Below, in pieces: positions 1 through 9,437 of a stretch of DNA of 64,000 bases. A model generated the notes under the pieces. It made no database searches. It was not told the origin of the DNA and saw only the letters and a program-made list of their open reading frames with translations. Every line of letters begins with the position of its first letter. The stretch's first letter is position 1. Made by a program: the position numbers and the translations under genes. This stretch comes from Pantoea dispersa (GTDB lineage: Bacteria; Pseudomonadota; Gammaproteobacteria; Enterobacterales; Enterobacteriaceae). Location: assembly GCF_014155765.1 (NCBI RefSeq), contig NZ_SCKT01000001.1:248001-312000 (forward strand), read 5' to 3'.

Positions 1-875
1 GCATGTGGACGTCAGGAGCGGCACTGATCGCCGAAACATGGCGTCCGGAACGTCGTGCACGTGGTGGCGCGCTGATGCAGATGGGGTTACCGGTGGGAGC
101 GATTCTGGCGATTGGCCTGACGGCGCTGGTGACGGCCCTGACCGGCGGGCTGGAAAACGGCGGCTGGCGCTACCTTTTCATGATTGGCGCACTGCCGGTG
201 TTTATCATGATGGTCATTGCTTATATCACGCCTGAATCACCCGTCTGGCTGGCGCGCCAGCAGGAACGCGCTCACCGCCAGAGCAAAACAGCAGGTACCG
301 GCAAAATCAACCTTAAAGGATTGCTGCTGGCATTTACCTTTATCTTTTTCATTCAGTACCTGTTCTGGGGCGTATTCACCTGGACGCCAACCTATCTTCG
401 TGAAGTTAAGCATCTCGATTTTCTTCACAGCCTGAAATTTGTGCTGGCCCTGCAAACAGGTGCCATTGCTGGCTTCCTGGTGTTCTCACTGCTGGCCGAT
501 AAGTGGGGGCGCAGGCCGATGTTTCTGCTCTACCTGTTTATCGGTGCGGTGGCGGTCGGCATGTATCTGGCGACCACTCAGCCGCTGATTCTGATGGTCG
601 CCATCTTTATGGCAGGGTTTGGCGTAAACGGTATTTTTGCCGGCTCCGGTCCTTTTCTCGCCGAGATCATTGGCGACACGCAGTCACGCGGCTTTTTAAT
701 GGGGCTGGCGTATAACGGCGGGCGCCTGGGCGGCTTTATCGCGCCGCTGCTGATTGGCTTTGTGGCCAGCGTTGGAGGATTCACCGCCGGGCTGGCCACC
801 ACGGTGATCGCCTTTCTTGCCGCGATGGTGGTGGTCTGGTTAGCGCCAGAAACCAAAGGCGTGAAGTTGCAGTAA
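1..875 (+). CDS. MFS transporter, C-terminal part (5' end outside window)
   Basis: Inner-membrane proton-coupled transporter of the major facilitator superfamily. The reading frame is open at the left edge, so the N-terminal helices are missing and about 290 residues are visible. Visible signatures are PESPVWL after the sixth helix, a D-K-W-G-R-R-P loop typical of the MFS repeat between helices 8 and 9, and a terminal PETKG motif shared by the sugar-porter and metabolite:H+ symporter branches (sialate and aromatic acid transporters belong here). The substrate cannot be read from the fragment. The first ATG, at position 3, is probably internal. It is followed by a perfect hairpin. Confidence 0.85.
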   Translation, partial: MWTSGAALIAETWRPERRARGGALMQMGLPVGAILAIGLTALVTALTGGLENGGWRYLFMIGALPVFIMMVIAYITPESPVWLARQQERAHRQSKTAGTGKINLKGLLLAFTFIFFIQYLFWGVFTWTPTYLREVKHLDFLHSLKFVLALQTGAIAGFLVFSLLADKWGRRPMFLLYLFIGAVAVGMYLATTQPLILMVAIFMAGFGVNGIFAGSGPFLAEIIGDTQSRGFLMGLAYNGGRLGGFIAPLLIGFVASVGGFTAGLATTVIAFLAAMVVVWLAPETKGVKLQ

Positions 876-921
876 GCTGTGCACCTGTCGCGCAATCGGC
901 AGGTTAAAACCTGTGACACGG

Positions 922-950
922 TGAACACCTGACGCGCTGTCAGGTGTTCA
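922..950 (+). terminator. Perfect 12-bp hairpin downstream of MFS gene
   Basis: TGAACACCTGAC at 922-933 is exactly complementary to GTCAGGTGTTCA at 939-950, with a 5-base loop. It lies 47 bases after the transporter stop codon. No T-run follows, so it may be a transcript-end stabiliser or Rho-assisted site rather than a classical intrinsic terminator. Confidence 0.5.
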
Positions 951-1071
951 GCCAGTTGTGTGGTATACCCACCGTAGCCAGAATCATCACCGCAAAATCC
1001 TGCACCACATCGCGGCCACGCCAGGTGAGCCCGCGCACAAACCCGGACAAAACATCAGGTTCGCCGGCGCG
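940..1071 (-). pseudogene. Possible decayed 3' gene fragment in the 876-1195 spacer
   Basis: The 320-base spacer before the lactonase contains a 43-codon minus-strand frame ending at 940. Its translation looks protein-like (it includes RGLTWRGRDVVQDF), but it has no ATG and an in-frame stop lies just upstream at 1072-1074. It could be the tail of a deleted gene. I do not recognise the family, and chance cannot be excluded in GC-rich DNA. Nothing else is evident in this spacer apart from the hairpin at 922-950. Confidence 0.2.
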
Positions 1072-1195
1072 CTAATTGCCTGATTAGCATGGCTTGCTGG
1101 AGAAGTGCCCAGGTGACGTCGGGCAATCACACATAACAGGCGCATGCTTTACTGCGTATAACCGGGTCTGATTACCCCTCATCAAGGAGAACACC

Positions 1196-2311
1196 ATGAT
1201 AAACAGCCTGCGCACCGTTACGCTGCTGGCGGCAATGACGGTGAGCGCGCCACTGCTGGCGCAGACCTTTGTTTACGTATCCGCCGCAGACGACGGCACC
1301 ATCGCGCGCTATACGCTGGACGCACGCAGCGGCGCTTTGCAGCTGCTTGGCCACACTGAGGCCGGGGGCAAAGTGATGCCGATGGCGCTCAGTGCGGATC
1401 ACAAAACGCTGTACGCGGCGATTCGCAGTAAACCGCTGCAGCTGGCGAGCTGGCAGATTGACTCGCAGAGCGGCGAGCTGAACAACCGGCGCACCGTGCC
1501 GGCTGCGGCCAGTTACCCCTACATCAGCACTGACCGTCAGGGACGCTTTCTGCTGGGGGCCTCTTATGATGGCGACGTGGTGCAGGTTTACCGCCTGACA
1601 GCCAGCGGCACCATCGCTACGCCGCCGGTCGGCAGCTATAAAACCGGTCATGCGGCGCATTCGGTGATTATCGATGCCAGCGGTCGTCACGCTTATGTGG
1701 GCAATCTTGGCACCGATCGCGTGCTGCAGCTCAGGCTGGGCGCAGACGGCACGCTCAGCGCCCTCGGCAAGGGGGAGGTAGTAACCGCCGCCGATAACGG
1801 TCCGCGTCACTCAGTGTTGTCGCCGGATAATCGCTATCTGTACAACATTGGTGAAATGGGCGGCATCATTACCCAGTTCCGGCGCGAAACCAGCGGCGAA
1901 CTGATGAAAGTGGCGGAAACGCCCAACGCGGTGGCGGCACAGTATCATCTGCAACATGGGCGTGAACGGCCGCCGGGTTACAGCGACAGCACGCCGCGCA
2001 TCTGGTCAGCGGATATCCAGCTGACGCCGGACGGGCGTTTTCTGTATGTCAGCGAGCGCACCAGCAGTACCGTGAGCGGTTATCGTGTTAACCAGCAGGA
2101 TGGCAAACTGACGCTGATCGGCAGCTGGCCGGTGGAGAAACAGCCGCGCGGCATGGCGATCAGCGCCGATGGCCGCTGGCTGGTGGTGAGCGGTGAGAAG
2201 AGTGCGGTTATTGGCAGCTACGCGATTGAGGCGCGCAGCGGGGCGTTGCAGCGGGTGGGCGAGGCGCCAGCCGGCCGGGACGCGAACTGGGTGACCATCG
2301 TCAGCTATTAA
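1196..2311 (+). CDS. Exported lactonase family beta-propeller protein (6-phosphogluconolactonase-like)
   Basis: A 371-residue member of the YbhE/Pgl lactonase family, a seven-bladed beta-propeller that hydrolyses sugar lactones. Unlike cytoplasmic E. coli Pgl it begins with a signal peptide (residues 1-22, charged start, LLAAMTVSAP hydrophobic core, cleavage probably after LLA), so it should act in the periplasm. Repeated blade motifs of the type D-G-x-F-x-Y-V-S and S-x-D-x-R-x-L are spread through the chain, for example near residues 70-80, 120-125, 210-215 and 280-285. The ATG is preceded by AAGGAGA. Family assignment is firm, but exact substrate unknown; a role in periplasmic gluconolactone handling is inference. 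Confidence 0.8.
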   Translation: MINSLRTVTLLAAMTVSAPLLAQTFVYVSAADDGTIARYTLDARSGALQLLGHTEAGGKVMPMALSADHKTLYAAIRSKPLQLASWQIDSQSGELNNRRTVPAAASYPYISTDRQGRFLLGASYDGDVVQVYRLTASGTIATPPVGSYKTGHAAHSVIIDASGRHAYVGNLGTDRVLQLRLGADGTLSALGKGEVVTAADNGPRHSVLSPDNRYLYNIGEMGGIITQFRRETSGELMKVAETPNAVAAQYHLQHGRERPPGYSDSTPRIWSADIQLTPDGRFLYVSERTSSTVSGYRVNQQDGKLTLIGSWPVEKQPRGMAISADGRWLVVSGEKSAVIGSYAIEARSGALQRVGEAPAGRDANWVTIVSY

Positions 2312-2633
2312 AATGATCGGGCGCAGGAAACTGCGCCTTATTGCGCGAAATTATTTTATGGATAGCATCGTCCGGCAGCAAAGTGTGATCTGCGACACAT
2401 TTCTGCCGCTGAAGGCAGATTGCTGCTTTCTGCGGCAGTGACAGCGCAGATATCCCGCCGGCGACCCGCCGATCGCTGCATTCGATTAGTTTCCTTAAAG
2501 CATTCTGTGCCTGATGTCAGGCGCGTATGAACACCGTTTTCGATTACGAAACAATTTGTCGTAGTTATCGGGATGAGCGCCCGCCAGATTCTGGCAGGAT
2601 ACGCCGCACTTAGCGCCTTCTGGTCTCCGTGAC
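2312..2633. other. Intergenic region of 322 bp
   Basis: It holds the hairpin at 2320-2337 and then a moderately AT-rich stretch that should contain the promoter of the FUSC gene. No convincing small gene, repeat or named regulatory site was seen. Confidence 0.5.
2320..2337 (+). terminator. Putative terminator of lactonase gene
   Basis: Stem GGCGCAG (2320-2326) pairs with CTGCGCC (2331-2337) around a GAAA tetraloop, followed by TTATT. It sits 9 bases after the stop codon. The T-tract is short. Confidence 0.6.
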
Positions 2634-4730
2634 ATGCAGTGGTTTTCGAAAAACGCCGTTTTTTTTGCTGTAAAAACCTGTCTGGCCGCCTTTCTGGCAT
2701 TGTATCTGGCTCTTGAACTGAATGTTGATCGTCCCGCCTGGGCGCTGACCACGGTGTTTGTGGCATCGCAGCTTTATTCGGCATCCACCATCTCCAAATC
2801 GCTGTTCCGCCTGCTCGGCACGCTGCTCGGTGGCGTCTTCATCTTTTTTATCTTTCCGCTCACCGTGGCGCATCCGCTGCTGTTCAGCCTGTGTATCTCA
2901 CTGTGGGTGAGCCTGTGTCTCTATCTGTCGCTGCACGACCGCACACCGAAAAGCTATGTTTTTATGCTGGCGGGCTACAGCGCCGCGATTATGGGTTTCC
3001 CGGAAGTGACGACGCCGCTCGGTATCACCAGCACCGTGCTGTCGCGCATTGAGGAAATTACTTTAGGCATTGTGTGTAGCAGCCTGGTGCACGCGCTGTT
3101 GTTTCCGGTCTCGATGCGCAGTCTGCTGGAGCAGAGCGTCAGCCAGTGGTATCTCAACGGGCGCAAGCTGTGCCGCGATTTACTCTCTGGTATTTCCGCT
3201 GACCGATCGCCAGAACGCGACGAAATCCTGACCCGCATGGCCACTAATCCGCAGCAGGTCGAGATCCTGATTACTCATTGCGTGTACGAGGGCGACGCGG
3301 CCCGGCGTCTGATTCGCCTGGTCAGCACGCAGTATCAGCATCTTTCATACTTAATCCCCACGCTGACGGCGATTGAGATGCGGCTGCAGCGGCTGGCGGC
3401 GCGCCAGATTGCTTTTCCTGCCTGGGTTGAGCAGACCCTGCAGCAGTTCCTGCTGTGGCTGAATGATGGCGAAGCGGTGGGCGATGTCATTGGTATTCAG
3501 CTGGAACTGAGCCTTTGTCAGGATCGGCTGAATGCAGCGTGGCGCAACGGCGAATTGTCTACCGAACACTGTCTGCTGTTTACCGGCCTGCTTGAGCGGC
3601 TGGTGGATTTTGTGCGTATCGCCGGGGCTTACCAGAGCGTGGGCGGGCTGGTAAGCGATCTGTCAGGCGACACCACGCTGGCGCGCGGCAAACGCACGCA
3701 TCGCTTTTTCGACAAAGGGCTGATTCGGCTGTCGGCGCTGACGGCATTTTGCGCCACCTTTGGTTCCTGCCTGCTATGGATGGCGACCGGCTGGCGCGAC
3801 GGGGCATCAGCGCCAGTGATGGCCGCGATTCTCAGCTCCTTCTTCGCCAGCCTCGATACGCCGCTGACCTCAATGAAGCTGTTTATTCGTGGGGTGATCG
3901 TGGCGATCTTTATCAGCGTGATTTATGTCGCGCTGCTGCTGCCGCAGGCAACCTCGTTCGAGGCGCTGATCCTCTGTCTGGCTCCGGGTTTGCTGCTACT
4001 CGGGCTGATGATTGCGCGACCGGCCAGCAACATGATCGGTCTGAGCGTGGCGATTCAGATCCCCGGCTTTATCGGGCTCGGGCATCATCTGAAACCCGAT
4101 CTGGTGCTGCTGGTGAATAACGCGATTGCTTCAATGGCCGGCGTGCTGTTTGCGGTGATCCTGACCGCGCTGATGCGCAACAAGCGGCCATCGTGGACCG
4201 CGCGCCGTGCCGTGCGTCACGGCCTGCGTGAACTGCTGCGCTTTATCAAGGAGATTGAGCGCAACGGCTCATCGCTGCTGGGACGCCAGCGTTTTATTGG
4301 CCTGATGCTGGATAAGGTCAACGTGGTGCTGCCACGCCTGCACCTTGATCCGCAGTCCGATATGGCGCCGGCAGGAATGCTGCTGACCGAGGTGTGGCTG
4401 GGGGTTAATAGCTTTGACTACTACGCGCGCCATCAGGCGCTGCTGAGCCGTTATCAGCTGGACAGCGGGCAGATGTTTCACGAGCTGGGACTGTTTCTTA
4501 AGCGCAGGCTGAAGTCGCTGCAGACGCCGCCGCATGAGGATTTGCAGGAGGAGCTCGATGTGCTGCTGATGCAGCTGGAACAGCTGGCGCAGCGTGACGA
4601 GGCGCTGCTGCTGCCGCTGTTTCATCTGTTCAGCATCCGGTTATACCTGTTTCCGCAACTTAGCTGGCCGGTGGCCACGCCGCGTCAGGCCGAACGCCTG
4701 CAGCAGCATCGTTACCGCCTGCAGGCTTAG
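2634..4730 (+). CDS. FUSC family inner-membrane exporter (AaeB/YdhK-like)
   Basis: A 698-residue member of the fusaric acid resistance / aromatic acid exporter family. Two blocks of about five membrane helices each (roughly residues 8-160 and 370-520) are separated and followed by cytoplasmic alpha-helical domains, the usual FUSC duplication. The N-terminal segment DRPAWALTTVFV is the family signature. Such proteins usually work with a membrane fusion partner; none is adjacent here. There is no clear Shine-Dalgarno before the ATG, and the frame upstream stays open to 2577 without another ATG or GTG. Its last 4 bases overlap the convergent lhr gene. Likely role: efflux of aromatic or weak organic acids. 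Confidence 0.85.
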   Translation: MQWFSKNAVFFAVKTCLAAFLALYLALELNVDRPAWALTTVFVASQLYSASTISKSLFRLLGTLLGGVFIFFIFPLTVAHPLLFSLCISLWVSLCLYLSLHDRTPKSYVFMLAGYSAAIMGFPEVTTPLGITSTVLSRIEEITLGIVCSSLVHALLFPVSMRSLLEQSVSQWYLNGRKLCRDLLSGISADRSPERDEILTRMATNPQQVEILITHCVYEGDAARRLIRLVSTQYQHLSYLIPTLTAIEMRLQRLAARQIAFPAWVEQTLQQFLLWLNDGEAVGDVIGIQLELSLCQDRLNAAWRNGELSTEHCLLFTGLLERLVDFVRIAGAYQSVGGLVSDLSGDTTLARGKRTHRFFDKGLIRLSALTAFCATFGSCLLWMATGWRDGASAPVMAAILSSFFASLDTPLTSMKLFIRGVIVAIFISVIYVALLLPQATSFEALILCLAPGLLLLGLMIARPASNMIGLSVAIQIPGFIGLGHHLKPDLVLLVNNAIASMAGVLFAVILTALMRNKRPSWTARRAVRHGLRELLRFIKEIERNGSSLLGRQRFIGLMLDKVNVVLPRLHLDPQSDMAPAGMLLTEVWLGVNSFDYYARHQALLSRYQLDSGQMFHELGLFLKRRLKSLQTPPHEDLQEELDVLLMQLEQLAQRDEALLLPLFHLFSIRLYLFPQLSWPVATPRQAERLQQHRYRLQA

Positions 4731-7700
4731 CCATACCAGCTGTAACCTTTCGGCACGCGGGAAAAGCCGATGGCTTTCAGGGCCGGTAGCAGTGATGACT
4801 GGCTGGCCGGCTGATCGTCCACCCGTTCGAGAATGAAGCTGTGGGTCTTCTCCCGGCGTAAGGCCTGGCCCAGCGCCACGATCGCGGCCTGGCGTTGCTC
4901 CTCACTAATGTCGCCAAAAGTTAACAGCTCTTTACCACCCGGCGGCAGCCACAGCATAACGCACCCATTGCCAATCACCACCAGTGCGCCGCTGCGGCGG
5001 GTAGGCCGCACGCCACCGACGCTGAGCGGCCACGCCAGCTGCACGCCAAAGGGATTGGCGGGATCCAGCACTGCCAGCGCCACCGGCGGATGCGTGGCCT
5101 GCGCACTGCCGAGCTGGCGCAGCCGATCGATGGCCGGATTTTCAGCAAACTGCGCGCCACCCATGCCAGCAACAAAGCGGCCGCGTAGCAGCCGTCCGGC
5201 ATCCTCCATACCGCGCAAGAGCGGCTGCAGCGCCGGAAAGCCACCGGGAATCTGCTCTGCCACGGCGGCACCGCGCGTGATCACGCCAAAGCGGTCGAGC
5301 ATATTTTCAGTCAGCGCCAGGGCGCGCTCGGTATCGGCCAGCGGCTGCCGCACAATCAGCGACCAGCGTCCGGCCATGCTGTTGAGCGAGGGCTGCGCAG
5401 CAGCACTGCGGCTGGCCGCGAAACTGGCCCGACTGTGGCGACTGCGCGCAGGACGGGCCGGGCGTGGACGCGGCGTGTGGCTGGTGGTGCTGAGCTGGCG
5501 CAGCGCGGCCCAGGTATCCATGGTCAGATAGCCGCGCCATACCAGTTCCCACATCGCGGCAAAGACTTCGCCGGGATCGACAGATTGTTCAGGCTGCGCC
5601 ATCACGCGCGGCAGCAGCTCGCGGGCGAACCAGCCGCCGCCGTCCTGTAACTGCGCCAGAATCGCGTGCTGCAAAGGTGACAATGTCACATTATTACCCT
5701 CATCAGGCAACGGTAACGTTTCACTGGCAAACTCGCTCAGGTGCAGGGAGACCAGTCCCTCCTGTGCGCCAGGTGCCCGCTGGCCACTCCAGATGACTTC
5801 ACCGGAAGAGAGCAGCTCATCCAGCATCGCTGGCTGATAATCACGCACCCGCGCCGGCAAAATCTGGCTTTCCCACAGCGAAACCGGCAGCGCCACGCCA
5901 GCCAGCTGTTCAATCACCCGCACCACGCCGTTGATACCGGCAAAGGCGCCCTGTGCCGCAGATGCCGCGACGTCGCTCAGCAATCCCTGGCGCTCAAGCA
6001 GAAAAGCCACGTACGCCGGCGCTTCGACCGGTCGGGTGGCCTCACGCGCCGCCTGCAGCGATCGCACGCGCAAACGACGAAATACGCTTTCCGCTACCCA
6101 CTGCGTTGACGCATCGACCGCAGGCGAGAGGAAATCGCCTTTCAGTACGCGTTGCTGCTGACGCAGCTCTTCCAGCGTGTCGTCGACCACGACCCGGCCC
6201 AGGCCAAAGCGGACAGCGATTTGCAGACTGGTGGCGACAGCGTGGGTGCGCAGATAGCGATTAAGTAAGTCATGCAGCGGACGGGCCACCGGCGCGAGCA
6301 GCCCGGCGGGCAGATCAGCTGGCAGCGCCGTGCCCAGCGCGTCGCGCAGCCGCACGCCATCTTCGGCGACAGCCCAGCGCGCCTCTGCCGCAATCGTAAC
6401 CTGAATGATGCGTTGCGCCTGTTGCAGCGTGGTTAGCAGCGGCATCAGCGCCGCCTCGCCGTTGTAGCGCGCCGTGATTTCCGGCACAGTGAGCGGCCCC
6501 AGCTCGCGCAGCAGATCAACCACGGCTTCCTGAGTGCTGGCCTGATAATCGGAAACGGTGCGCTGAAGCTCCTGCTCAACGCGTACCACCACCTCGGGCG
6601 CCAGCAGCTCGTGCATCTCAACCTGGCCCAGCAGATCGCTCAGCAGCGTGCTGTCGAGCGCCAGCATTGAGGCGCGCCGTTCCGCCTGCGGCGCATCGCT
6701 GGCATACATGAATTCGGCGACATAGCCAAACAGCAGCGGCGCAGCAAACGGCGAGGGCGTATCGGTGGTAACTTCAGTCAGCTTAACCTCGCCCTGTTGT
6801 ATCCGTGCCATCAGCTGATGCAGTGCCGGCAGGTCATACACGTCCTGCAGACATTCACGCGCGGTTTCGATCAAAATCGGGAAATCGTCGAACTGCCGCG
6901 CCACTTCCAGCAGCTGCCCGGCACGCAGCCGCTGCTGCCACAGCGGAGAACGTTTACCGGGATTGCGGCGCGGCAGCAGCAGGGCGCGCGCGGCGCATTC
7001 GCGGAAGCGGGCGGCAAACAGCGCAGACTGTCCCACCGCAGCCGTCACCTGTCGCTGGAGTTCGTCCGGCGCAAACAAAAACAGTTCAGCGCCTGGCACC
7101 CGGCCTTCGCTGTCAGGGAAGCGCGCGACAATCCCATCATCGCTGGCGACCACGGCCGGATCGAGCCCCATCTGGCGGCCAATCCGCTCAGCGATGGCCA
7201 GCGCCCACGGCGCATGCACGCGCTGACCATAAGGGGAATGCAAAATCACGCGCCAGTCGCCGGTTTCATCGCGACAGCGCTCAATCAGCAAATTGCGATC
7301 GTCAGGCACCAGGCCTGTGGCGGCAAACTGTTCGTCGATGAGCGCACGAATGTTGTGTCGGGCATTGGCGTCAAGGTTGTCGCTGCCGGGCAACACTCCG
7401 CTGGCGGCATGTCGCAAATAGCGGCCAATGGCTTCGCCGAGTGTCGCCGAACGCCCGAGACTGTCGCCGTGCCAGAAGGGCAGGCGCGCCGAGCGACCGG
7501 GTGCCGGCACCACTACCACCTGATCGTGCGTAATTTGCTGGATGCGCCACGAGGTGGCGCCAAGCGTGATGATGTCGTTAATTCGCGACTCATACACCAT
7601 CTCCTCATCCAGTTCGCCGACCCGGCGCGCACCGGACTGTTCTTCGCCCTCCGGCAGCATCACACTGAACATCCCGCGGTCCGGAATGGTGCCACCGCTG

Positions 7701-9310
7701 GTGACGGCCAGATGCTGCGCGCCCGGGCGACCGCTTAAGGTTTGCTGTTGTCGATCCCAGATGATGCGCGGGCGCAGGTTAGCAAACTCGTCCGAAGGGT
7801 AGCGGCCAGACAGCATGTCCAGCACCGCATCGAAGGCGTTACGCGGTAACGTTTTGAACGGATCGGCACGGCGTACCTGTTGATACCACGCCTCGATTGA
7901 CAGGGTGTCCATGGCCGCCGCCGCCACCGTATGCTGGGCGAGAATATCGAGCGGATTGTGTGGCAAAGCGATAGCATCCAGTTCGCCTGCCAGCATCGCG
8001 TCCACCGTCACGGCCGCATCAACCAGATCGCGGCGCGTGCGCGGCCAGATAATGCCTTTCGGCGTACCGCCGACCTGGTGGCCGGCCCGGCCAATACGCT
8101 GTAGCGCGCTGGCCACCGAAGGCGGTGCCCCGACCTGAATCACCAGATCGATATCACCCATGTCAATTCCCAGTTCAAGACTGGATGTCGCCACCACGCA
8201 GCGCAGCTCGCCGGCTTTCAGGGCGTTCTCAATCTCCAGCCGCTGCTCTTTCGACACCGAGCCATGATGCGAACGGGCAATATACGCTTCAGCAGGCGTG
8301 GCGCGTTTTTCGGTTCCACCGCTAAAAGAGCCATAGGCGAGGGCTGGCTCTGCTACGCCATGCTCTGGCGCGGCGCGTCGCGCATACAGTTCGTTGAGCC
8401 GTGCGGTGAGTTTCTCCGCCAGCCCACGCGAATTGGTAAACACCAAAGTCGCGCGATGGCGCAATACCTCATCTAGGATGCCGGCTTCAATATGCGGCCA
8501 GATGGAACCGGCGGCGAGGCTGCTCTCCTGCGCGGCGCGCGCATCGGGACGCTGCTGGATATCCGTCATGTCCTCTACCGGCACAGTAATTGTCAGCTGC
8601 AGCGGCCGCTGCGCCGGCGGGTTGACGATGCGCGTAGCGCCCGCGCCACCGAGAAAAGCTGCCACCGCTTCTGGCGGTCGCACGGTGGCCGACAGGCCAA
8701 TGCGCTGAGCAGGCTGCGCCAGCAATACATCGAGCCGTTCCAGGCTGAGCGCCAGATGGGCGCCGCGTTTACTTCCGGCCACCGCGTGCACTTCGTCAAT
8801 AATCACGGTCGAGATGCCACGCAGCGTTTCGCGGGCTTTTGACGTCAGCAGCAGGAAAAGCGATTCCGGGGTAGTAATCAGGATGTCCGGCGGCCGGCGC
8901 TGCAGCTTTGCCCGTTCGGCGCTGAGCGTGTCGCCGGAGCGCATGCCGACCTCCAGCGTGATTTCCGCCTCACCCAATTCCGTGCGCTCAGCAGCAACGC
9001 CCGCCAGCGGTAGCGCCAGGTTACGCTGCACGTCAGCCGCAAGCGCTTTAACCGGTGAAATATACAGAATGCGCGTCTTATGACTGCGCGTTACGGGTTC
9101 GTCCCGGCTGCGCTCGCGAAACAGCGCGTCGATCGCATGCAGAAATGCCGCCAGCGTTTTGCCGGAGCCGGTCGGGGCAATCACCAGGCAGTGTTGTCCG
9201 CTGGCGATGGCGCGCCAGGCTTCCTGTTGTACGGGGGTCGCCGCCGGGAAAGTGCGGCGAAACCACTGTTGCGTGGCCGGGGTGAACAGTGAAAGCGCTG
9301 AGGCTGGCAT
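4727..9310 (-). CDS. lhr: Lhr-type large ATP-dependent helicase
   Basis: A superfamily 2 DNA/RNA helicase of about 1,527 residues, matching the roughly 1,538-residue E. coli Lhr. Helicase motifs are clear: APTGSGKT (Walker A, about residue 50), IIDEVHA (motif II), LSATVRPP (motif III) and QRIGRAGHQ (motif VI). The long C-terminal half contains the winged-helix/Lhr-core and DUF-type extension of full-length bacterial Lhr. An in-frame ATG lies 5 codons upstream at 9325, but the ATG at 9310 has AGGAG six bases before it, so I place the start there. Lhr proteins are implicated in DNA repair and RNA remodelling. It overlaps the convergent FUSC gene by 4 bases. Confidence 0.95.
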   Translation of the reverse strand: MPASALSLFTPATQQWFRRTFPAATPVQQEAWRAIASGQHCLVIAPTGSGKTLAAFLHAIDALFRERSRDEPVTRSHKTRILYISPVKALAADVQRNLALPLAGVAAERTELGEAEITLEVGMRSGDTLSAERAKLQRRPPDILITTPESLFLLLTSKARETLRGISTVIIDEVHAVAGSKRGAHLALSLERLDVLLAQPAQRIGLSATVRPPEAVAAFLGGAGATRIVNPPAQRPLQLTITVPVEDMTDIQQRPDARAAQESSLAAGSIWPHIEAGILDEVLRHRATLVFTNSRGLAEKLTARLNELYARRAAPEHGVAEPALAYGSFSGGTEKRATPAEAYIARSHHGSVSKEQRLEIENALKAGELRCVVATSSLELGIDMGDIDLVIQVGAPPSVASALQRIGRAGHQVGGTPKGIIWPRTRRDLVDAAVTVDAMLAGELDAIALPHNPLDILAQHTVAAAAMDTLSIEAWYQQVRRADPFKTLPRNAFDAVLDMLSGRYPSDEFANLRPRIIWDRQQQTLSGRPGAQHLAVTSGGTIPDRGMFSVMLPEGEEQSGARRVGELDEEMVYESRINDIITLGATSWRIQQITHDQVVVVPAPGRSARLPFWHGDSLGRSATLGEAIGRYLRHAASGVLPGSDNLDANARHNIRALIDEQFAATGLVPDDRNLLIERCRDETGDWRVILHSPYGQRVHAPWALAIAERIGRQMGLDPAVVASDDGIVARFPDSEGRVPGAELFLFAPDELQRQVTAAVGQSALFAARFRECAARALLLPRRNPGKRSPLWQQRLRAGQLLEVARQFDDFPILIETARECLQDVYDLPALHQLMARIQQGEVKLTEVTTDTPSPFAAPLLFGYVAEFMYASDAPQAERRASMLALDSTLLSDLLGQVEMHELLAPEVVVRVEQELQRTVSDYQASTQEAVVDLLRELGPLTVPEITARYNGEAALMPLLTTLQQAQRIIQVTIAAEARWAVAEDGVRLRDALGTALPADLPAGLLAPVARPLHDLLNRYLRTHAVATSLQIAVRFGLGRVVVDDTLEELRQQQRVLKGDFLSPAVDASTQWVAESVFRRLRVRSLQAAREATRPVEAPAYVAFLLERQGLLSDVAASAAQGAFAGINGVVRVIEQLAGVALPVSLWESQILPARVRDYQPAMLDELLSSGEVIWSGQRAPGAQEGLVSLHLSEFASETLPLPDEGNNVTLSPLQHAILAQLQDGGGWFARELLPRVMAQPEQSVDPGEVFAAMWELVWRGYLTMDTWAALRQLSTTSHTPRPRPARPARSRHSRASFAASRSAAAQPSLNSMAGRWSLIVRQPLADTERALALTENMLDRFGVITRGAAVAEQIPGGFPALQPLLRGMEDAGRLLRGRFVAGMGGAQFAENPAIDRLRQLGSAQATHPPVALAVLDPANPFGVQLAWPLSVGGVRPTRRSGALVVIGNGCVMLWLPPGGKELLTFGDISEEQRQAAIVALGQALRREKTHSFILERVDDQPASQSSLLPALKAIGFSRVPKGYSWYG

Positions 9311-9395
9311 CCATGACTCCTGCATTCTCGAAAGGGCGATCAGCAGTGTAGCGTGCCGCAGCGTTTACGGCATTATCAGGATATTGCCGATGAGG

Positions 9396-9417
9396 GCGGC
9401 GCGAAAACACGCGCCGC
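9396..9417 (-). terminator. GC-rich hairpin after the NCS1 permease gene
   Basis: GCGGCGCG (9396-9403) is perfectly complementary to CGCGCCGC (9410-9417) around a 6-base loop, 21 bases past the permease stop. No T-run follows on the minus strand, so termination strength is uncertain. Confidence 0.45.
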
Positions 9418-9437
9418 AGCAATAATATGTGACAACG

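Noticed and set aside
2356-2873. Overlapping minus-strand frames before and within the FUSC gene
   Set aside because: They are antisense to FUSC codons or lie in its promoter, with basic, non-protein-like composition typical of shadow frames.
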